Assembly (NCBI GenBank): GCA_021234155.1
Contig: JAJEKV010000017.1
Coordinates: 10,299,525-10,363,524, forward strand
Length of the DNA: 64,000 bases
Source: Isoetes taiwanensis
Taxonomy: Eukaryota; Streptophyta; Lycopodiopsida; Isoetales; Isoetaceae
Direction: 5' to 3'
The notes under the pieces: model-generated
Told to the model about the DNA's origin: nothing
Databases searched by the model: none
Seen by the model: the letters and a program-made list of their open reading frames with translations, nothing else
Made by a program: the position numbers and the translations under genes
In this document: positions 21,437 to 32,329 of the stretch, piece by piece
Layout: every line of letters begins with the position of its first letter
Numbering within the stretch: the first letter of the stretch is position 1

Positions 21437-22377
21437 CTACCTCTCGCTTGCTCACTCCCCAGGAGGTCCCCTTGTTCCTTTCGACTTTGCCTTTGGTCTT
21501 TTCCTCCCGTGCCCCATCTACTCTCACGGCTTACATCGCTATGTTTCGCCGCTTTGTTGTTTGGTGCCGTCTACATGTTGTTTCCTATCTCCCTGCTTCT
21601 CCCTTTGTCGTTGCGGCATTTTTCGCCTCTCTTCATCATCGTCATATATCGCCCTCGTCCATTACTTTGTCCTCGGCAGCCATATCCTTCTTTCATCAAA
21701 TTTTCAGCCTTCCCTCTCCCGCCATTTTACCTTTACCGTCTTTGGCTCGTCAGTCCACCTCTCATCGGGCCCGCCCCCCTCGTACCTTTCTTCCTCTCCT
21801 GCCTCAGCATGTACGCTCTATTGTTCTCCACTTCGCGCATCTCGCGGCTCCATTTCTCTCGTTGGCCCGCGCTGCTCTCGTCGTGCTTTCTTTTCCCACT
21901 TTTTTGCGCATCTCCGAGGCACTTGCCCTCAATTGTGATCTTTCTTTTTCATTGTCTCACGTTGATGTTCTTATTCGCCATTCTAGACGAGACTAACTTG
22001 CCCGCGGTTATACGATTTCCTTAGCTCGCTTGTCGTCGCTCGCATGCCCCGTCACTATACTTCAGCGCCTAATTTCCACCGGTTCTTATCATCTCCTCGA
22101 TCCTCCATCTGACGGCCCTCTTTTTCGCTCCTCTCCTTCCTCTCTACGTCCCTTATCCTATCCGACTGCCCGTGTGTGGTGAAGGGATTGTCTTCTCGCT
22201 ATCGGCTTGGATCCCTCCCAATATGGTACACATTATGCTCGTCGCGGCGGGGCCTCGGCGGTTCCACATGATGCTGCGCGCGCTCACGGTCGCTGACGCT
22301 CCTCTTCTTCTCACTCTCGCTACGTGCTTCGCGACCCAACTCAACACTTAGAGGTTTCGCGGCGACTGGGCTTATAG
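21437..22377 (+). pseudogene. Tyrosine recombinase of Y1, three in-frame stops
   Basis: It starts after GTGGCAG (AG 21435-21436). The N-terminal SAM-like part has APSTLTAYIAMFRRFVVWC. The catalytic domain has Arg I in TFLRISEALAL (CGC 21907-21909), the HxxR box as HYARRGGAS (His at 22231-22233), HGR followed by a stop where Trp is expected, and the nucleophile Tyr in HSRYV (22321-22323). The frame stays open to TAG 22375-22377 except for TAA 21994-21996, TGA 22180-22182 and TGA 22294-22296. Each is one transition from a plausible residue (CAA Gln, CGA Arg, TGG Trp). Confidence 0.9.
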
Positions 22378-22397
22378 TTGAGAAAATTCTCTGGTAG

Positions 22398-22438
22398 TCG
22401 GCCGGTTTTGTGTCTCTTGCGAGTCCCTTCCCAGAATC
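22398..22438 (+). repeat. B1 repeat of Y1
   Basis: The 41-bp TCGGCCGGTTTTGTGTCTCT... matches B2 (22612-22652) with two mismatches and ends in ATC at the junction with A2. Confidence 0.9.
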
Positions 22439-22562
22439 GCATCGATCCGAGCCATCGGATCTCCATTTTGGGAAGGGACGAGCTACTGTATAAGGCCATT
22501 TTCCCTTTCGGACCGGTTATCGGCGTCTTCTCACAGCAACTCTTCTTCTATTCTCGTTGCTT
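22436..22562 (+). repeat. A2 repeat of Y1
   Basis: Second copy of the left terminal repeat, including the hairpin (CGATCCGA/TCGGATC), GGGACGAGCTACT and the TATA-like CTGTATAAGG. 49 bp of other sequence separate it from B2. Confidence 0.9.
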
Positions 22563-22611
22563 CCCTCCCTTCCCGCCCTGCTACGTGGGGGCATGAGTCT
22601 TTTTCATTTAA

Positions 22612-22652
22612 TCGGCTGGTTTTGTGTCTCTTGCGAGTCCCTTCCCATAATC
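22612..22652 (+). repeat. B2 repeat and right end of Y1
   Basis: Matches B1 and ends CCCATAATC, after which unrelated flank (TAGGATTT) begins. Confidence 0.88.
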
Positions 22653-23990
22653 TAGGATTTTTAGAGTGAATGGACTAATTTGCACGGTTATATAATTAAA
22701 AGTGCTAGACAAATTGACGTGCTTAGTGTTTAAGATGTTTTAGCGTGCTTGAATGAAGTATGATGGCTAATTTAGCTCCCTATGGAACAACAATGGAAGT
22801 TCTACATCTACTCATAGGAAGATACTTCAACAAGCAGAAGCAGATATATTTGTGGATATAGGTGGTTGCCAGCATGTATGTTGTAGCCCAACATACCAAT
22901 GGTACGATTAACTTGATATACTTTTCTAGAAGATCAGGGTTGTGGAATATTTAATATCCCAATCAAGGATCTTGTATCTCGAGGAGTACTTCCTCATTTT
23001 TATATTTCGAATAGGACCAGTCAATCCAGAAGCATGAAGAAAGAAAAGGATAGATGATAGAGCCTTAGTTTTGAGCTCATATGAACATTATTACTAGGAA
23101 TCTGGGTTGGAGTCTCTCATTGTAGAAAGGGCGCACTAGGATATAGTGGACACTTTGAACTCGTAAACTCGGAGAAGTGTGCTATTGAAACAACAAGATA
23201 TCTATGGCGCAAGATCAATGACTCCTGAATTACATTTAAGTTGAATTTCTTGTGGATAACATCATCCACTAGAGTGAGGGAGGTGGATCATGATTAGAGG
23301 CCAAGACAAGACCATACATGGTACGACAACATATGGGTTGTAATTATGAACATAGTTATGTATCTATGTTAAGCAATCACGTGTGATTGTAGGTTTATGA
23401 ATGGCCCACACGTGTTATTATATGTCTTAATAACAAAGTATCGCTCGTGAATGTTGGAAAGTTTAAGTAGTATCAAATACTGCATTATGGTGATAGCAAA
23501 GATGTCGACTTCGATTTTCGGTTTGTGCTATGCATTAAGATATCCAGGATATTCATGCAAGATAACGTAATGTCAGCTGGTAAGGTTTAAAGAATGAGCA
23601 TAATGATATGGTTGTAAATGAAAACATTGACTTATATATAAAGGGCCAGAGATAAGCATTTAAGTTATCTCAATTGTTTGGAATTGATTAATTTTAGTAG
23701 TTGCAACTTATTAATAGAGGCATGAGAAAATTATAAGTTAGGGAAATAGCTGGAGTAACATGAGCATATCCGTTGATGTATATTTGAGAACATCCCTATG
23801 ATGGTTTGGGAAGAGTTGAAATAAAATACAATGAAAGCTCAACAATCCAAAGGATCGAATATGAAGCCGAGTTAAATCAGTGTAATAAGATGGGAAGGGA
23901 TCAATTGAGTCTGAGAATGGCTTGATGTATAAAATATCCCCTCCAATAATGGAAGAAGAGAATGATGATGACTTTTCTAATTATACCTTT
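22653..23990. other. Interval without a recognisable gene
   Basis: AT-rich sequence with only short ORFs; I see no domain or repeat in it. Confidence 0.6.
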
Positions 23991-24183
23991 AATCCTAGTA
24001 GTAATGATTGTACTAGCCCATTGTATGGGTCCCATGACCTATTGGTCTCCGTGGACGTTTAACCTTTCGAGGCAGGGGTTTTTTAATCCTAGTAGTAATG
24101 ATTGTACTAGCCCATTGTATGGGTCCCATGACCTATTGGTCTCCGTGGACGTTAAAAAATTTATTCTATTCTATTCTATTCTT
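23991..24183 (+). repeat. Duplicated 3' end of a non-LTR element with (TTCTA)n tail
   Basis: A 69-bp block is present twice without mismatch (23991-24059 and 24085-24153), each ending GGTCTCCGTGGACGTT, and the second is followed by AAAAAATTTA and a TTCTA/CTATT pentanucleotide run. A similar end (GTTGGGTTCCTGTGGACGT then ATCTT repeats) occurs on the minus strand at 50611-50683. Confidence 0.7.
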
Positions 24184-24361
24184 TAGATATAACTGATAAG
24201 AAGTTAATACATACAAAATATAAGTGCCACTAAGAAGCATTTATAAGCCATCAGTATCTTAATTTGGACTACAACAATAGCACTATGAATAGATGAATAA
24301 ATGCCTTGGAAAATGTGCAACATACGATGCTCCTAGATTGATCACAATAGCCAACTAGACC

Positions 24362-26480
24362 CTAGATGAAGTGCCTTCTGCCTAGTGGGGCCCACGCATC
24401 TGGGTAGGATGCCAAGAGAATAGATTGACTATCCAACGTCTTGTTGAATAGGCATTGTAGCCAAGAACATGCTGGTTGAACTTTTGGACAAGAAAAGAGG
24501 CAATGCTCAAGTGTTTTGATAGAAATGGACATATTGCAGAGATACAAAGATCATAACAAATGCGCAAGGCATTTACACACAAAAGCCTATGTAAAACTTG
24601 CCACCAAAGTACAGAAACTTTAGGATAGAGCAATTTATCCCAAGTGGTGCTAAGAGGAAACGATATATGGCGGCAAAATACTTATGAATATCCTCATGAC
24701 AACTCCACGGCATGACACCAACTTGCACCATAAGAGGCAAGTTCTCTGCTACCTTCTCGTGTATGGTTACATCCCAATGCAAGAGTAGGAACTTTGCTTG
24801 AAATGCAGGTCATGACAAAAGGCAACCACCTTTGTACTATGCTCGAATAGAGACGACACCTGCTAGAACCCATCTTCCTTGTGTAAGAGGATTAACTGAT
24901 GCAGTAAATAGAGGTGCTAAGGGGTCTGGTGGCAATGGTGCCCACCACCATAGAACATCTAAAGTTTATATAGAAGGACATGGCTAAAATAGATGTCTGA
25001 CTGCATCCTACACAGCCAATAATCCTCGCAGGAAGGAAGAAGCATTTGGAGAAGGCTCAAGAGGGTGAAATAAAGCCTAACAAAGAACTAGTTTGACTGG
25101 CTTCTTGCCTAGAGAAATATACTGACCAAGTGATTCTTTGAGAAGATGTAAACCAGTAGAGTCATCTTTGCCATTTAGAGGCCTCCAAATGAATTTTGAT
25201 ATGAGGGCCTTACTCTGCAGTAAGAAATCCATCATACCCATGCCATCAACCCACATGGAAGGATGCATTTCGACTAAGCCATCTTAACTACAACACCATC
25301 CTCACTGTCAACCCATATGAAATTCTAGACTATTGCAATGACCTCCTGTACTTTAATCTGTGGGGCTAGCAACAAGGAAGCCATTTAAACATGGGTATTG
25401 TTGAGAACTAATTTGGCCACTATAATATGACCATCGGAAGATAACTTTGCACTTGACCACCAAAATAGGCGTTTCTCTAAACCCTTAATAATTTCTTCTC
25501 ATGCCACCCTTGCACTAGCATGAATGCCAACTGAGATTCCAAGTAGCTTGGTGGCCTGTCATGAGCAAGAAGCTTTCATGGATGACTATGAACACATGCT
25601 GAAATTGGAGCGTCTAATGTCCATAAGGGCGTACACTTTTGCCAACCCACCAACACATCGGAAGCCAGTGAAAATGTATCTAAGATGGTTTGCAGCTTCA
25701 AGGTTCTCAAAATTAGCAATCAAGAATGGAACGTGTCATCTCCATCTTGCATCCTCCATAGTGAGACTTTGAAGGAGCCCCTCCATTGTCGCAATAGCAA
25801 ATAACTGCGTCAATGTCTCACAACAATTGTGAAGAGGAGTGGTGCTAAAAGGCATCCCTGACGAATACCACGGCCAAGTGGGAAAACCTCTAATGGCTCA
25901 CCATGAAAGAGAACAACATCCCAAGCAAAGACATGCAGCTTCATGACATCTGATGTGATTTATTGCATGAATCCAAATTTGAGCATATACAAGCGCATGA
26001 AACTCTCAACTAACATTGTCATATGCCTTCGCAAAATCAAATTATGATACACAATTGGATGATTCTACCAACATTCTCAATACATCCCCTCATATGGCAG
26101 CAACCACATTGTTAAGAATGCATCTTCTAAGAAGAAATCCTGATTGAGTTGTAGAAATAGGCTCAACCAAAGTATCTTTCATCCTCTCTGCAAATTCCTT
26201 GGCAAATATTTTATATAGTGATAATAGCAATATAATTGGTCGCCAATCTGAAATAGTCTGGAGGTCTTTGATCTTGAAGAATAGCAAGATGGCACTTGTA
26301 TTCAAAATTTTGTCTCAGGCAGTAGACAAGCAAAAGTAAAAAAAAAATGTCAAACACATCTAGCTCCAACCATTCCTAATATTCTTGAAAGAATGCAATT
26401 GGTATACCATCCAAGCCTAGGCGCTTTCCCTTTTTAACTTCAAAAAAACTGCCAGATCAGCAGCAGTTATAGCACCTCTA
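24362..26480 (-). pseudogene. LINE (L1-like) RT and zinc-binding C-terminus, decayed
   Basis: On the minus strand 26305-26090 reads DLQTISDWRPIILLLSLYKI and TTQSGFLLRRCILNNVVAAI, the plant LINE RT N-terminal block. At about 25840-25925 GRGIRQGCLLAPLLFT follows, the block before the active site. At 25268-25077 ALISKFIWRPLNGKDDS and at 24633-24382 KVSVLWWQVLHRLLCVNALR resemble the region and zf-RVT domain after LINE RT. Many stops and frame changes; no endonuclease was found. Confidence 0.82.
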
Positions 26481-26728
26481 CCAATAGATGTTGCTCTTCA
26501 AAAATGATAGGAGAAATTCTAGAGAGAAGCGTGTCTCGCATTTCTGATTGAAAGGACAAATGTCTTTCAGCAAAAAATGCCTGAAGTGATCGTGCAGATC
26601 TTGCTCGAGACCTTTTGGTTGTGAGAGTACTGAGCTATCTGATAGACAACTATTCTTGGAGAAGTGGATCTTTTTATATCCTCTTTTATAAGGTATTAAT
26701 GTCTTATAGAGCCATTGGATTGATTGGG

Positions 26729-26952
26729 AATCAAGTTCATATGCTCGCCAGATGGGCTTATAGGATCCATAAATTGATTAAAATCAATTCCCTGGCCAGT
26801 AGGACTTATAAGTTCATTGACCTTAATCAACACTTGGCCTTGTGGTTTTAGAGGGACGGAGATCTCATTGTTACTTCCAAAGACACATTGGTGGCTTCTA
26901 GAAAATCATTACCCTGGCCATATGGACTTGCAAGGCTTTTGGCCTGAGTCAA
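26729..26952 (+). repeat. Three imperfect copies of a roughly 50-bp unit
   Basis: AATCAAGTTCATATGCTCGC..., AATCAATTCCCTGGCCAGTA... and AAATCATTACCCTGGCCATA... begin at about 26729, 26783 and 26903. Each has a GCC-A-xxxGG(G/A)CTT(A/G) core and ends near TCAA or TTAA. Confidence 0.5.
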
Positions 26953-27608
26953 TTCGTTGCCATGTGTTACAGGTGCTTCCAGCGGTATGACTTATATTAA
27001 CGAACCCTTGATGGAATTCCATGAGCAGGGGTGTACCGGCGATGGGCTACTAGGGTGTAGTTGCTATATAGTAGACCGTAGGTCTATAGTCGGGCTACGG
27101 GGACCATTATTGGGGTTAGTCCAAGTTGTGCCTAGGGGCCAACTTCTAATGTTTATCTATTGTTTAAATTTAGTTTTGCCTGGCTATGGAAAATCTTTTA
27201 GGATTTTTTTTCTAAGGTAGCTTTCCTAAGATTTTAGAGATTTTAACTACAAAGTTTCCTGATTATCCAAAAATTGGGAAAGTTTTTTTTTTCCCCTTCC
27301 CTTTGGAATGATTTGGGGTTTGAGTTTTTGTGAATAGAAGTTTCTAAATGAGCAGTGCGAGATTTGGGCTTGAGAAACCCACGTCGGCATGCATGCCACG
27401 AGGAACAAAAAATTGAGGATTTTAGAATCGATTTATGAGAGATTTTGCATTACAACCCTAATCCCTGCTTTCTCATGCAAATTTGATTTTCCCATAATCT
27501 CTATTGTCACAATTATTGCTTTTTTTTTGCAGATATATTGGAGCATGGGTTTAGAGATTTGGCTATATATGGGTTCGAATTTGGCATCAGACTTGATCTA
27601 TTAAAAAA
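26953..27608. other. Interval without a recognisable gene
   Basis: Only short ORFs without recognisable domains. Confidence 0.55.
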
Positions 27609-28620
27609 GTGATTCTGCTGAGGTGCCTTCACAAGCAGCATCTCACAATGCTCAAACGCTGGAGCAGCATGCACGCAGACTCATTGATGTCCTCAGGGCT
27701 GCTGCAGAGAGGTGTTTTGGAAGAAGTCGCCCCCGGCAAACCTCGAGAGCTACGGCCTTTTCGTGTAACCAGTGGTTCAATGCCGAGTGCAAAGAACGCA
27801 AATGCTGGCTTCGCCAAGTCACAGACCCTGCTCTACGCTCGGATGCAGTCAAGAGCACTTTCCTTAAGGCTAGAAAGGCCAGGTACATTGCGACCCATCA
27901 ACAGAAAATATTCTTCCTCCTGGAACGTAATCCCAGGACTGTCTGATGAAGAGTGCTCAGGAGGACAGTGCCGCCCACAGGAAACATCACTCCAGACCAG
28001 TGGGGGCAATACCTATAGTAGCTCTACAACCCTGAGGGTGCACGGGCGCCATTACCCCTCTAGTAGGGCCCAGTACTGAAAATCACAAAGGCAGAGGTAG
28101 CACAGGGGCTGCAACGTCTAGCCAATGGAAAAGCACCAAACTTTGATGGCATGCAGGCAGTTACTCAAGTGGACAGGACCATCCATGGCATCGGTACTAA
28201 CCGACATATTCAACAAGGCATTGCAGGAAGGTTTTTCCCCGCAATGGACCACTAGCAGGGTTCTCCCAATCTACGGCAGGAGACCCGCATTGCCCGGCCA
28301 ATTACCAAACCATCATGATCAGCTCAGTGTTCGCAAAGCTCCTCGTCGGGATCCTCGAGCGGCAGTTGACAGGATGGGCAAAGGCAGCAGAAGTGCGAGC
28401 ACTCACACAGGCAGGATTCAAGCTGAGGCACTCAACCATAGATCATATCTTCACGCTGCAGACTCTGGTTGAGGACAACAGGAACCGTCAGCAAGATCTG
28501 TATTGCTGCTTCGTAGACTTCGCCAATGCTTTTGACACTGTGCCTCGGGAAAAGCTGTGGGCAAGATTGCAGCAGCTAGATGTCCATGCCGAACTGCAGA
28601 ATGTGGTGTACAACATCTGA
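27609..28620 (+). pseudogene. LINE (non-LTR) RT remnant, linker to RT domain
   Basis: 27623-27946 contains QWFNAECKERKCWLRQ and KARKARYIATHQQK, the linker between endonuclease and RT in several LINE clades. In other frames QRLANGKAPNFDGM and LQEGFSPQWTTSRVLPIY form the RT start. 28315-28620 reads FAKLLVGILERQLTGW, LTQAGFKLRHSTIDHIFTLQ and CCFVDFANAFDTVPREKLW, with RT catalytic Asp in FVDF. It ends before the YADD block. The style is close to the LINE remnant at 5487-6132, which holds the RT part missing here. Confidence 0.87.
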
Positions 28621-30253
28621 GCCTTTATGTCGCATTTACTAGAAAGATTTACCATTTTCCTTGCTCATTGGTGATGTCCTCTGCCTTTTCTAATTGACTG
28701 AATGTGATTACTAATAACCCAGTGTGGCTAGTGATTTTGAGAAACATTTTGCTTTGTTGACTATTCATTTTATGTATCAAACAGTAGCCTCTCATATGTT
28801 GAAAATGTGGATATCACAAGTAGGAAACAGACATGTACTTGCGCAAGCTCTTGCACATATAAATATTTATGTAGATGTCTGCCTTGCTTATATTACTTGT
28901 TATCTGGGTATCTTAAAAGTATATGGTTCGAATCTAACTAGAATTTAATAAGTAATAAGCCATTGTATTATGTAATGCCATGTATAGCTGCTGCTCTTGA
29001 ACAAATTATTTAGCACTTGATTGTTAGAAGCTAATAGGTTTCTTGGCTAACATTGCTACTCTTCTGATGATTGAATTGATATTGCAAAATTGTTAGGAGC
29101 TGCTACCTTTGGATCGTGGCTGATACTACTACTTTATTGGCTTAACATCAAACGAACAGTTACAAGAGTGCAGGGATGTACAGTTTCTAAAGTGTTTTCT
29201 TCAAAACCTCAGACCCATTAATAAGCTGCCCTTAATAAGTGCGCTCTTTGTAGGTCTTTCCCTATACATTATCAGAGGGCTCTAAGTACATATTCAATGC
29301 AAGTGAGCAAAGATGGCATGGTGGTGTATCTCACCCTGCTTCATATTAGGGGTCTAACTTAGAGAAGTTTCTAGAGTCAAAGAAAATTTCAGAGACCTTT
29401 CCTAAGCAGATATTGGTGGCATAGCATTTGACACAAGTGAATATTGATGCGAAGATTGGTGAAAATAGACACAACTATACAAGGGAAATTTACCTAATAC
29501 CCCGATTGTTTGCCTATTTTACCAAAATGACTTTTTGTTGATTATTTCCACTAACGCCCCCGGTCAACCGCCATATTATAGTGTATTTATCTAGATGTCC
29601 TCCAAATAGTTATGAATTTACCGAAATATCCCTCAAAGACATTAGTATTTAAATGGTCAGACCATTGACACTCATTCTTATTCTTCTTCTTCCTTCATGC
29701 TTGTTAGCAATTTTACATAGAGAAAGAAAATGGTACCACCACATCAAGATTTGTTTTCAATTTCTCTTCAAATATAGCATGTATTGTGATAATGTTTTAA
29801 GGTAGTGTTTCATGCTCCACTGTATTCCAATTACAATCATGGACTTGGGTTTATAAGCATTCACGATTATTACCCAAGTTTAGGATTTTAGTTAGAGTTT
29901 TGGATTTAGGATTTATTAAGGTTTACCAAGACCAATAATGCCTAGCATTGGTTTGGGGTTTTAGGATTAGAGTTCACGATCTATTATGATTTATCAAAAC
30001 CATTAATGCCTAGAATTAGTTTAAGTTTTAGAAGTACAACCAATGGAATTTTTAAGATTTATCAAAACCACTAGAGACTGGCATTAGTTTTTTACAGTTT
30101 ATGAACTTATGGATATCATGAAGTTTAAACAATAGAGAAAAGACATATGTCCCCGGGTACATCCCCTCCCTTACATACACTCAAATACAACCAATGGAAC
30201 ATTTGCGATTTCACATCAAAGGGTTTGGATTTATATGTTAAAGAACAAATAGA
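28621..30253. other. AT-rich interval without a recognisable gene
   Basis: No domain is readable. At about 29907-30102 three degenerate copies of a 50-60-bp unit occur (GATTTATxAAxxxxxACCA then AATGCCTAGxATT and similar). Confidence 0.55.
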
Positions 30254-30290
30254 CATTATAGGGAAAGCTCATTTGCAAAGCAACAACATC
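30254..30290 (-). repeat. B2 repeat of Y2
   Basis: 37 bp (plus strand CATTATAGGGAAAGCTCATT and on) matching B1 at 31244-31280 with three mismatches. Confidence 0.88.
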
Positions 30291-31029
30291 GAAGTGAAGT
30301 GGTGTTCCATTGAGCTGAATGAAATGAGTACAATGAACCATAGGAAAACACAAATGAACCCCAAATGAAATGAGTAACAACAATAAGATCATAAGGTCAT
30401 CCTCGGTAGCCCAGACAACTCGAGTTGAGCACCAACCATCTTATCTCAAAGCACACATAATGAAAAATCCGTAGATGGAGCCACAAGAGTAGCATCGTCC
30501 GTTGCGCCGCCAGCTCCCATCTTCGAACTCTCAAATCCTCAAACTCGACCCTCAAACTTGTGGTGACTGCTTAGGGACTGCTTCGGGCCCGCCACTCTTG
30601 GAGAACCACCAAAAAAGAGGATCATCCGGCAGCTGTAAACAAACAGACCTCATGGAAAGTTAAAGCAAGACAAGGAGTTAGAAGCCCTGACAGGCCAAGT
30701 ATCAAAATGCTAAGTAAATCAGAAAAAACAAGAACAAAACGAAGAATGGACTAGAGAGAAAATGACACCCAGAAAAATGAGAAAACTCGGAAGCACAGAG
30801 ATACACCGAGAGAGAGGAAGCATGATAGACTAGGCTCGACTGCAGGGGTCGTCCCGAGATGCCCTCCAGAAGCGACAAGTGCTACGCTGGGAAAATGCAG
30901 AGGCCACCAGCTACCAAAGAGACAGCAGAGAAGAGTTGATCCAGCCCTCACGAGGTGGAATGAAAAGAGACCAATCAGATGCCAAAGCGAACCAAACCAC
31001 GTGACTAGACTTAGAGGAGGGAGGAAGGG
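30291..31029. other. Extra sequence between A2 and B2 of Y2
   Basis: About 740 bp separate the A-type homology from B2, against 49 bp in Y1. No similarity to the A1-adjacent leader and no gene is visible. Confidence 0.6.
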
Positions 31030-31246
31030 AAACTCTTGGAACAAAGAGAATTCCGCTTAGAGGAAACACCGATGAGAATTGCTTGCAAGCAACAGGGACA
31101 TATAGCAGGCAGAGCTAAAGAAAACCTGTGCTAAAGAAAGCACGGGCTATAGATGGATTCTACGTCCAAAATAGCATTACGCCAAAATAGACGTCCCTTT
31201 TCCCAGAATGATGGTTCTCTTCTATATAAGAAGAGAACCATAGCAT
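31030..31246 (-). repeat. A2 repeat of Y2 with terminal hairpin
   Basis: Matches 51166-51380. At 31211-31241 it has a perfect hairpin ATGGTTCTCTTCT-ATATA-AGAAGAGAACCAT whose loop carries the TATA-like core. CATTCTGGGAAAAGGGACG on the minus strand resembles CATTCTAGGAAGGGACG in Y1. Confidence 0.88.
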
Positions 31247-31280
31247 TCTAGGGAAAGGTCCTTTGCAAAGCAACAACATC
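31244..31280 (-). repeat. B1 repeat of Y2
   Basis: 37-bp partner of B2; it directly adjoins A2 and includes the end of the recombinase reading frame. Confidence 0.88.
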
Positions 31281-32236
31281 CGACACAAAGAGGAACCAAC
31301 CTCCTCCAATCACAGGCTCCTCGTTAGTAGGCAAAATGTAGCGAGTATGAGATGAAGCAGAACGCCAACGACCATGGGAGCGCACCATCTCAGCAGAGAC
31401 TCCAGCTGCAGAAGCCGTCGTGGCGCCCTCACGAGGCCCCGCATGAGTGCCAAAAAGATGGGGAACCAGACCAATGTGGCGCAAGCACTCGAACCACCAA
31501 GAACGCGCTATGGAATAGGACAAGGCATGCCAAGAGGATAAAGAGGATCGAAATAAGGGCCCACTCTCAGGAGGATCAATGACATGGAATGAGCAAGTGA
31601 GGTGGACATGGCAAAGCACCAAACTTGTACGGGCAATTAAGACCTCCTGGCCAGCCGCAATCTAGTCAGATTTAGACTTCCGGATTGCCACACAGACATA
31701 ATCCGAAAAAAGGTTAGATCCTGCCAACTCAATTGGAGGGCCTCCAAAACACGGAGAAAACCAGCAAAACATTAGGTGACTAGTGAGGCTTTCATCAAAT
31801 CCTGCTACCCTGTATGGGTCGGGGCAAAAGACAAAATAACTAGACAGACGTGAGCATCAGTGAGGGACAACTGAGGCTGAGGTGCTGGCCAATGCCGAGG
31901 AGCAGGCTGACGGAGCAAAGAGGGCAAAGTACCTAAGCAGGGAGAAGGGGGATTAATCAAGTTGTGAAAAAATGAGATGCCAGCAGAAGCACCACCCACC
32001 GAGGATAGACGGTGGCAGGAAGATACGAAAGAGGCGAAGAAGGCCGCGACATGGATGGACGAAGCAGGAACAAAAGGGACACTTTCTGACATGCACCAAG
32101 ACCGAAACCGTTGCCAGACAAAGGCATACATAAGCAAGGTAGAAACAATACAGGATTGAAGGACGAACGTGAGGATAGGAGCCACAAAAACAGGGGAGAT
32201 GGAAGAATAATGTCGTAAAACATCTAAGTCACACAA
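31248..32236 (-). pseudogene. Tyrosine recombinase of Y2
   Basis: The N-terminal piece (32236-31805) has FVWQRFRSWCMSESVPFVPA and ISFFHNLINPPSP, aligning with FRRFVVWC..SYLPASP and ISFFHQIFSLPSP of Y1. A frame change leads to GFLRVLEALQLSWQDLTF with Arg I (about 31740). The C-terminal piece (31622-31248) has THAGPREGATTASAAG, SHGRWRSASSHTRYI with the nucleophile Tyr at 31338-31340. The HxxR box reads HAGP, so the second catalytic Arg is Pro, although the next residue is Arg. It follows TTATTCAG (AG on the minus strand at 32238-32237). Confidence 0.88.
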
Positions 32237-32329
32237 CTGAATAACAGAAGCAGAACCGAATCATATCACCAACCTTCATTCAAATACACAGTGTAGAGCA
32301 AATAAAGACACATGTCACTTTTCACCAGC

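Larger units (their letters stand above)
15319..22652 (+). mobile_element. Tyrosine-recombinase retrotransposon Y1 (DIRS/PAT/Ngaro type, split direct repeats)
   Basis: The element carries gag, RT, RNase H and a tyrosine recombinase instead of a DDE integrase. Its ends are split direct repeats: A1 at the left (15319-15477), then after the genes B1 (22398-22438), A2 (22436-22562) and B2 (22612-22652). This A1-genes-B1-A2-B2 arrangement is the hallmark of PAT/Ngaro-like elements. The trinucleotide ATC is found at the left end, at the B1/A2 junction and at the right end, as expected for integration of a circle by recombination without target duplication. Total length is 7334 bp. Confidence 0.9.

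Noticed and set aside
25524-25772. 82-codon ORF on the plus strand
   Set aside because: Antisense shadow of the minus-strand LINE remnant.
31957-32223. Second minus-strand ORF overlapping the Y2 recombinase
   Set aside because: Out-of-frame shadow; the recombinase motifs are in the 32236-31805 frame.
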